In this document: one piece after another, positions 26,801 through 35,800 of the stretch
Layout of the letters: each line of letters starts with the position of its first letter
Position numbering within the stretch: position 1 is the stretch's first letter
Assembly: GCF_037975245.1 (NCBI RefSeq)
Contig: NC_092575.1
Span: forward strand, 9,890,001 to 9,954,000
Reading direction: 5' to 3'
Length of the DNA stretch: 64,000 nucleotides
Source: Apostichopus japonicus
Lineage: Eukaryota; Echinodermata; Holothuroidea; Aspidochirotida; Stichopodidae
Notes under the pieces: model-generated
Seen by the model: only the letters and a program-made list of their open reading frames with translations
Told to the model about the DNA's origin: nothing
Database searches by the model: none
Program-made: the position numbers and the translations under genes

Positions 26801-29800
26801 GTTGACTGTGGATCTGTGACCATAGAATCGTTTCTTGAGGGTGGTTTTGGTTTCGCCAACATACTGGATGCCGCAAACTCTACAAGAGATCAGATATATG
26901 ACATTAGTGGTTGTACAAGTGATGTGACCCTTAGTCTTGTGTGTGAGTTCAATTGCATGCTGTGGCTGGTGATGGAATTGGATTCAACAATGTGGTGGCT
27001 GCATGCAGATGATGCATCTCGAAGTACGATCACATTTGAAAGTACCATACTGAATGGGTGTAGGGTTAGAAGTTAGAGGTGGAACAGCAGCACACACAAG
27101 AAGGTCTCGTAGGTTGCGTGGTCGTCTGTAGGCGATGATGGGTTTTCAGGGACGGCTCGTTGGAGTCTATCTGAAGTGAGGAGAATGTTGTGGTTGTTAG
27201 AGGTGATTTGCTGAAGAGGAGGAAGATTAGGGTGGAAAGTGACAACCAGGGGGAGCTTGTTGTCGCAATCTCGTCCCTTTTTGTTCTTCACTGCCAAAGT
27301 AGATGATCTGGAAAGGGAGCGGCACTCTGAATGGCTCCACGCACCCTTCTGGCACTATGGCCCCTGGCAGTAAGGTGTTTTTCCAAAGCATCTGTATGAC
27401 TTTATTACAAACTTTGAAGGACATTTACTGCATAACAACTACCAACAGCTGCAAACACTGGTCAATCGCAGAAACTAATGAAGATAAATTTGTGTACATA
27501 TTTGCTATTGGTTTGGTAGATACAGAGCTAGGTAGATTGTTGAAGTGTTTGAGTAAACATAATAAACCATTTACTAAGATACAAATAAAAAAATAAAAAT
27601 CTTGGGGAGGAATCCAAAGGATCAGTTAGTAAGGGCTCTACAGGAAATGTCTTATTTACAGAACTTGATGGATGACACTTGAAACTAAAAGCAAAAGAAA
27701 TATTCACCTATTCCTGCTAGCTAATTTGTTGATGTCTGCCAGATGACTATAGCATCCAGAACCGACTGTTGTGCATTAGTGGTATTAGAAAATAAGCATA
27801 GGTGTGTAGTCAGTTAATAGCTAATAGAGAATACTGTGTCTTCATTTCAAGCTTAAACACTACAAATTAAAGGCAATCGTCAACGGCGGATTTGTGTGAT
27901 GACCGGTTCCCTTTATTTGTGTGTACCATATTAGTGGAGTGAGCTTTCAATTGCAAGAACTATTTTTGTTTCCCAATCAGACTGGATTTAAAGCTAGACA
28001 GTTTGTTGCTGAGTAATCATTTGTCCGATTGTGGTGTCTTTAGATTAGGAGCTTGCTTTCTGGATAGAATCCAAAGTTTCAAATGCCACAGTTTACATTT
28101 TTGTGTTAAAAACATTACATATTATCACGAACAACTGCAGTAAATCAATAATTTAGTAACCCTGCTCTAGATAAATGACTGCGGAATGATAATTTATGAG
28201 CTGAGAGTGATCTATGTACAGCTTGTCAGGGTTTTATTCAGTTTATATTACTTCAGTGGGTCAATATCTGTGATTGAGATTGATAACTGACTGTGTATTA
28301 ACTTACTTTACTCTGCTTATTTTTCACCATTTTGGAACACCTGGCTCTGTAGGGGCGTTTTTTGCAAATCTACTGTGTAAATTTACCTAATTACCTAGGG
28401 CGCCAGTAAATGTTAGATTCTATTCAGAGAGAATGGAATTTGATAGAATACCTGTCACCATGGAAGTGTTTCAAAAGTTGTCTATTACATGGAAACTTCC
28501 CCATATGTTGCTGATGGCTGCTCAGTTGTTGATTGTAGGTTATTCATGCAGTCCTACACTCCATGTGTATTATTTATACTGTAGAGGACTAGGCTCTTTA
28601 CCAATATGTACATAATTGTTTCATAAACCACTGAAGGTAAAAATTATAGAGTATAGTACCTCAATGGATTCTTTGATTTGATTTTGAATAGTTTTAACTT
28701 GTTGGTTTAAAAGTATTACTGAAAGATGAAATTATCATAAGAAATCATTCTTGTTTTCCGGGCCAGTTTTTGTATATGGAATACTGTATGGGACTGTGTG
28801 GAAGCTTGCTTAAAGTGTAGACATGTTACATTTTATGTTTCAAGATTTCAAATGAATCATACTACCATTACAGCCTTAAAGCAATGTCGTTATTGTCATT
28901 ATGTGATTGTCACTTTATGGTGTAATTTATGTAATAGTATTTTATTGCTTTCTGTCTCAAATTAAAGGATTATTAGTCAATGTTATCAATTTTTAAGTGA
29001 GTTGTACGTAACTCGACAGCAGATTATATTAGCAATAAACATATATCTAACCTATACCTTAAGTATGGAATCCACAATGATGTGTTAAGTTCACATATAA
29101 ATAGGGCTAGTTCTACCCTATTACATTAACTTGTCTATATAATACTGCAGGTAGTACTGATGGATTGGAAGTGAGCATGTTTACCTTTCATACTGTTTTG
29201 TTTTAAATTTGTGTTTATAATGAACAATATTATGTTTCTATAAACCACTTGTACAGTTTACAATAATCTTTAAACAAAAAGTTTATTATAAGTTGAATCA
29301 TAACTGAAACGTGAATTTGTCTGGGTTTGCTCAACAGGAGAAGATGAGAGAGACAGAAAAACTGCGTGAAAAGCTAAAGAATCAAGACGAAGAGCTGGGG
29401 AAGCTGAGGTCAGATGTCAGAGGTCACCAGCAGAGGGAGAAAGACTCCCTCCTTAGTGTCAATGTTGAAAAGAGTGACCGGTCACTGATTCAAGAACTGA
29501 ATGAAGAATGCAAGAAGTCAGCAAACATACTCGGTGTTACTCCAAGGAAAACACCAGTTTTTATGTAGGTTCTCTTTGCTTTCTGAATGTTTTTGTGTAG
29601 GTTCTATCTGCTTTCTGAATGATTTTGTGTAGGTTCTATCTGCTTTCTGAATGATTTTGTGTAGGTTCTATCTGCTTTCTGAATGTTTTGTGTTTATAGA
29701 GAAAATTAAAGGTCAAGTGCTTCTGCCATCGTTAGATAAACTTACTCTAAATCTTAATATTCCTGTTTATAAATAGTTTTATAACTATTCTGGTAAAAAA

Positions 29801-32800
29801 AAAAATGCCTATGAAATGAAATGCAGTCAGTATATAAAGCTTTAGTTAGTAAGTTTTATTGAATTAATTGTTCTTTTTGGTTGTTTGTTTCAATGATTTC
29901 AATTGTTTGTTTACTTTTCATGTTTTCTACAGCAATGTGAAGTCTTCTGCAGCAGGGAAATCTCCATCTACTGTTGAGCTGAGTCATGAGGCTCCAGGCT
30001 CGGGGTATCTTCCAACTAGATCCCAACTTCACTCTGCGTTGTCCAACCTTAAACTAACCAACGATGAATTGAGAAATATGGCAAAGAAATTAAAAGAAGA
30101 CGGAAAGCAATGGCAGAAGGAAGTAATGAAGGAAAGGAAGGTCAAGGTTTGTCTAAAAATTAATATTTGTGACTTGTTGACAAAGATGTCCATATGCCAT
30201 GTTTGTCCATGTATTAGGTGAGACTTGTACCAACTATATTAGTCATCGGGTACCTCAGACTTCTTGCAGTAGAAAATAGGATATCAGTACTTTCAATTTT
30301 AATAATGCAAAAAACTAGAACAGTTGAAAAACCAGAATGCAAATATGTCTGTGCTTTCGATGATGTATCATGAGCAGTTTTCTTCATGAATCTGACATAA
30401 TGTATAGTGAGGGTTTATGACATTCTTGATCTTAGTATAAAATACAGTAAAAAGCAGTGTGATGTGACAAACAATAACTTCACAATGACACAGGCTGTCC
30501 TGAAATGACCTTTGACCTCCACAAAAAACAATAGGCCTCTTGTACTCAATGTGGTACTTCTACACACCTAATATGAAATTGGTCCGACCTTTCCTTCTTG
30601 AAATATTGGGTTTACAAGCTGGCACATACCCACACTCACACATACGCACATACGCATACTCACACACACACACATACATCATGAATGCAAAGGTTACGAT
30701 TATCATCAAAACCAACAATGTTTGTAGATTGTGAAATTGTTGTATATATAATCATTTAAATTCTGTTTTTATTGAATGAGTTTGGTGAGTTTATGTGTTG
30801 ATTTAGTACATAAAAATATTGTGTTTAAATATATGCATTTTTTTCTGAATTTTCTGAATTTCCAACTTAAAGAGTCCTGGGGGCGTAGAGCTTTACAGGA
30901 AAATAGTATGACAGCTTGCTGTATTTCTTTCATATGTCGGTTAAGTAACTTAAGTGATTGTCAGAATTCTCAAGGATTTCAAATATCTGTTACTGGCATA
31001 TTCTAAAGTTATGTTTACATATAGAATTATCTCACAATACTTTCCACATTTACATAATCGCATGAATAATGATCAACTCCTTCAGAGCTAGTATAAAGCA
31101 GATTGCAGTCTCTGTGCCTAGTTTAATACTGGTATTGTCTTGCTTATTCACAGGAATCAGAAATTGAGAAACTCCAATCCAGTATTAGTCATGAGAGAGA
31201 GGATAAAGCAAACTTGCAAGAAGTACAAGAGGTAAAGAATTGTCACGACAGTATCAGAAATTATGAAAATGACACAAACAGATATTTCTTTGTTCAGTTG
31301 GATCTTATTGTACTGAAAGTTAAGTAGTTTATATCAAAGTTGTTAGATAATAACTTCTTCCCATAAAAGTGATTTTCAGAAGCCTGTTCAGCGTATAGTA
31401 TTGTGTCAATTTCCATATGCGAGCTAACAGTGTACTTAGTATGATGTCCTATAAAGCAAACTCACTAGTACAGGTTGTTGTAAGTAATTTGTGATTATGT
31501 ATCTGAATATAAATTTGGTAAATCTTGTGTTTTACAGCTTTGTATCAATTTTGAACATACATTTGACTAAAATGCTTCCACTTGGATTGGCTGTTGATGA
31601 CTTGTAACAATCAGTCTAATTACATTATTGAGTGATTCTAGTCAGTTTGAATTAAAGCTAGTACTCATGTATATATTGGTTAATAGTAAATACAGAAATC
31701 GGCAAGGTACGATGGAAGTTTTCTAAAGTATATTATCATAATGTGGAATTTTTAAACTAAGCAATGACATCCTTTTAATTAAGTTTATAGTAATGAACTA
31801 CATCAAGTTTACATTCTTTAATATCTCAGGAACATGACGCAGAGGTAGATAAGTTAAAAAGATCCTTACAGAAGATTAAACTGCAGGAAAACTCTTACCA
31901 AGAGCAACTTCAACAGAAAGATGATAACATGAGAGAAGTACAAAGAAATATGAAAGCCTGGAAGGAAGAAACAGCTCTTAAGATGGCCAGGAAGTTTGAA
32001 GAGGAACTGAATAGGGAACTGGAACAGTTAGTATAACTCCTAACAAACCCTCACTGCTCCCCCTGCACCCTCTTGGTGAACCAACTTCACTTTATGTCAG
32101 TCCCAATGATAATTTGTACAATTATGTAGACTGCACTTTATTTCTACTGGAAAAGTTTATTTTCCAGTTTGAAAGCAGTGAAAATGACTTTGAAAGCAAC
32201 TGATACAAGATTTGTTTTATAAGTTTATATAAACTTTATAAAGGGTTATTAAGTGGATATAACTTGTTTAGCATTACTAGTTTATGATTGATCAGCGATA
32301 ATTTTTGACTAGATTTAACAGTTAATATCATTTGATTAGCATAAGTACTACTTAATATCACCTGATTACTAGTTATTATCACCTGATTAGCATTACTAGT
32401 TAAAAGCACTTTTGGCATTACTAGTTAAAGAGCACTTTATTAGAATTACCAAGTAGTATCACTTGATTAGCATTACTACTTAATAGCACTTGATTAACAT
32501 TACTAGTTAATTTCACCTGATTATAGCATTACTACTTAAAGGGTGTGAAGACTCGCACAAAAAGAAACGTCTAATGCCGGTAATTTGACCTAGTTTCAAA
32601 TGAGGTGTAACAGAAGTGTTAAACACCACCATCGATCCCAGAAAATACACACACAGCTTGCTACCGTCTGTAATTAGACACTAGAGTACAGTTAGTACAT
32701 ACAGCTGCGGTCAATACCCACAGCACAGTTTACAAACGACACAGCGATGGACATCTCAGGTCCAGCAATAGATAACAATTAAGGTATCACGTTTCATTAC

Positions 32801-35800
32801 TGTCTTCATTTTGTAGCGACACAAACAAAACGTCACTTGCAAGCAAGAGAAGTTTAACTTTTCAGATGGCCGCACACGGTTTGGGGGAGTCTTCAATGCC
32901 TTTAATATAATTTGATTAGCATTACTACTTAAGAGCACTTGAATAGCATACTACTTAATATCACTTGATTAGTATTACTAGTAAATAGCACTTTTAGCAT
33001 TACTAGTTAATATCACTTGATTATCATTATACTACTTAATAACACTTGATTATCATTACTACATAATAACACTTGATTAGCATTAACAGTAAATATCACT
33101 TGATTAGCATTACTACGTAATAGCACTTGATTAGTGTTAGAAAAAAAATTGTTTAGGCTATCATGATTGTTGTGATATCTTTGTAACTTTGTGAAATGAG
33201 TGCAGGCACGGATCCAGAGGGGGGTCCAGGGGGTCCGGACCCCCCCTGCTCTTGGCCAAAAAAAAAAAAAAGAGAAAAAAAAAGAGAGAGGTGCTTTGCA
33301 TGGCTAAATTGAAGGGGTTCCCTGTTGTACTTAAATATCCAAGAATTTCACAATGGATAGTCTTATGTTCAGGCGCAGCTGGACCAGTCAGACCCCCCCT
33401 GTCACAAATCCTGCATCCGCCCCTGGAGTGACTGCATAAATAGTAACAATATGAATGTATTGCAATGGTGACAGCCCCGCTAAGAGCAATGGTATACTAT
33501 GAGTGTGTGTCTGTATTAATACTCTCTGTTTTCCTGTCATTCCTAGGAGGATGTTAAATCTCTCTCTTCAAGACGATGCTAGTTTCTCACATTCATCAGG
33601 TTCAAGATCAATGGTAAGAGTGCCAGTCTGTTAGTTTGAGATGTGAAGATTAGAGCAATCATTCAGTCATGAATCTACTATAATGCAGTATGATTAACAA
33701 ATCAGAAACACTTTACATTAAGAGAGGTGGCGGAGCGTCCATACAGTCAGAGGGGGCGGATGCCCCCCTGACGGACTCAAATGGACTGCTGGCGCCCTTT
33801 TCAGCTTTTTACCACTTTTTACTTATTCGCGATTATTGACTTTTTTATTGCACTCTTAAATACCTATTGACATTTGTCACATTTTGTTGGTGTAATTTTC
33901 TGACAAAATGGCGATGACACCTATTTATTCTTCGTTTATCTGCAAATTAGCAAGGCCCGAAAAGGGTCATTTCCGGCAATCCAGGGAGTATCTTTACTCA
34001 AAAAATTTCTGTACGCTCCGCGCCAACCTGTGGTGGCACTCCGCTTAGATAGTGTCGAAAGCGCCCCTACAGACCATTCTCGCCCCCCCCCCGACCAATA
34101 CCCCTAGCTCTGCCACTGATTAAGAGTAATTTTGATCCAAATCCAAATTAGTCTGAATCTAGTATGAAAACATACTTGGAAGTTTTTGTTTTCCACAGTA
34201 AGGTACAATCACTGATGCACCTGAATCACTGATGGTACCCTGATATAAAACCTGCTCTTTTGCCAATAATAACTACCATCTACTTATAAACAAGTACCAC
34301 CATCTGCTTTACCTTAATGCTAAATAAACTGACTGCTTCACAGGCAGCAGAATGATGTGAGAATTTTGTTTTTATTATTCGTTAGGATGCGTCCCACAGT
34401 GGACAAGATGCCAACACAGTGAAAGTATTAAAACACTTACAAGAAAAAGTGAAGCAACTTAAACTGGAAAACTTACATCTAAAGAGAGGCCGGAAGAGAG
34501 AAGATGTAAGAGGAGATGATAGCACATCAAATGGATCCAGTAATGGTCAGGTGAGAAAGGATAGGATATATGGCCATGATATATAATTCATGATAGGATA
34601 TATGGCCAGAATAGATATACGGATAGAAAGGCCAGTCGCAGAAAATATACTTAACGTCTGCTGCAGAATCTATTGAAGTATTCAAGGTTCTCAACAATAT
34701 CTTATTAAACCCCATTCTACGGGGACCTAGAGAGGCAAAGATACGTTGATGAGAATGTGACAGAGATATATTGTGAAGATTTTCATAAGATTACCTTTTC
34801 AAGTTTTCACTATCCTGTACATTTTACAAACATGGTGCAAATGACTCATTAACACTTTCTGTCATCTATATTGTTTTGGAAATGTGTCATATCATTTATT
34901 AATTAATAATTATTAATTAATAAACTTGTGTCTTCTCTTCAAGTTAGATCATGTGTAAGTTTATCAGTTTATATTTATAAATTCCTTGTTAAAGAACCAA
35001 CCAGGTACAATTTATGAATGTGATGAGTGAAACCCCATATCCTACAGAATGAAACAGTCAATAATCTTTGTCAGGTGATTTGGCTTGACATTTATGAAGA
35101 ACTTTACTGCCTTTAATGTTTGTTGAGGCATCCAAGCTAATTTTTCTCATTTTCTTTAAAATAACACCAACATTGCATGATTATCTAATAACATTCATAC
35201 ATATGATGACATCCCCACTGAAGTAGTGGGACAATCACTATTCACTTAAAACCATATGAAATATAAAGATATTGAATTTTATCGTGGTCACCTTCATAAA
35301 GTATAATCTATTTAGCTTGTAAGATGGTATATCCTGTTTGTATTGTTTTATATTTGTGCCTCATTCATGACTCCTTTCTCTAAATGCCAGGTTTGCTTGA
35401 CTGTGATCTTTATTGAACGTTGTCGTCTTTATTGAACGTTCTCATGTATTGCAGGCCTCTTGCAACAAATTACTGAGCCATGGGTAGTTACCACTCATCC
35501 CTGCAGACAACCAGCAGTGAATTATGTACTGATATAATGGCACTCTGAATGTATTTGTATATTAATGTATACTACTCATGTCTTATACTACAGTACAGCA
35601 ACAAAGACCATCACATCTATAAACTAGAGCAAAAGGTGAAACTCCTAGAACGACAGCTGAGTGTCGCCGAGGAGAGATGCAGGGAAAATGCTGGCTTACT
35701 CAGCAAAAACAGCTTGGACACAAGCAAGTTAGAGACTGCCCTCACTCAGCAAACCAAGGTACGACATTTCTATCAAATGCATTATAAGTATGGTTTGTGA

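Noticed and set aside
26750-27076. 108-codon plus-strand ORF
   Set aside because: Antisense shadow of the Penelope-like GIY-YIG region.
32027-32032. Donor at TTA|GTATAA for exon 16
   Set aside because: Gives phase 0, which puts TAG in exon 17; ACA|GTTAGT gives an open frame.
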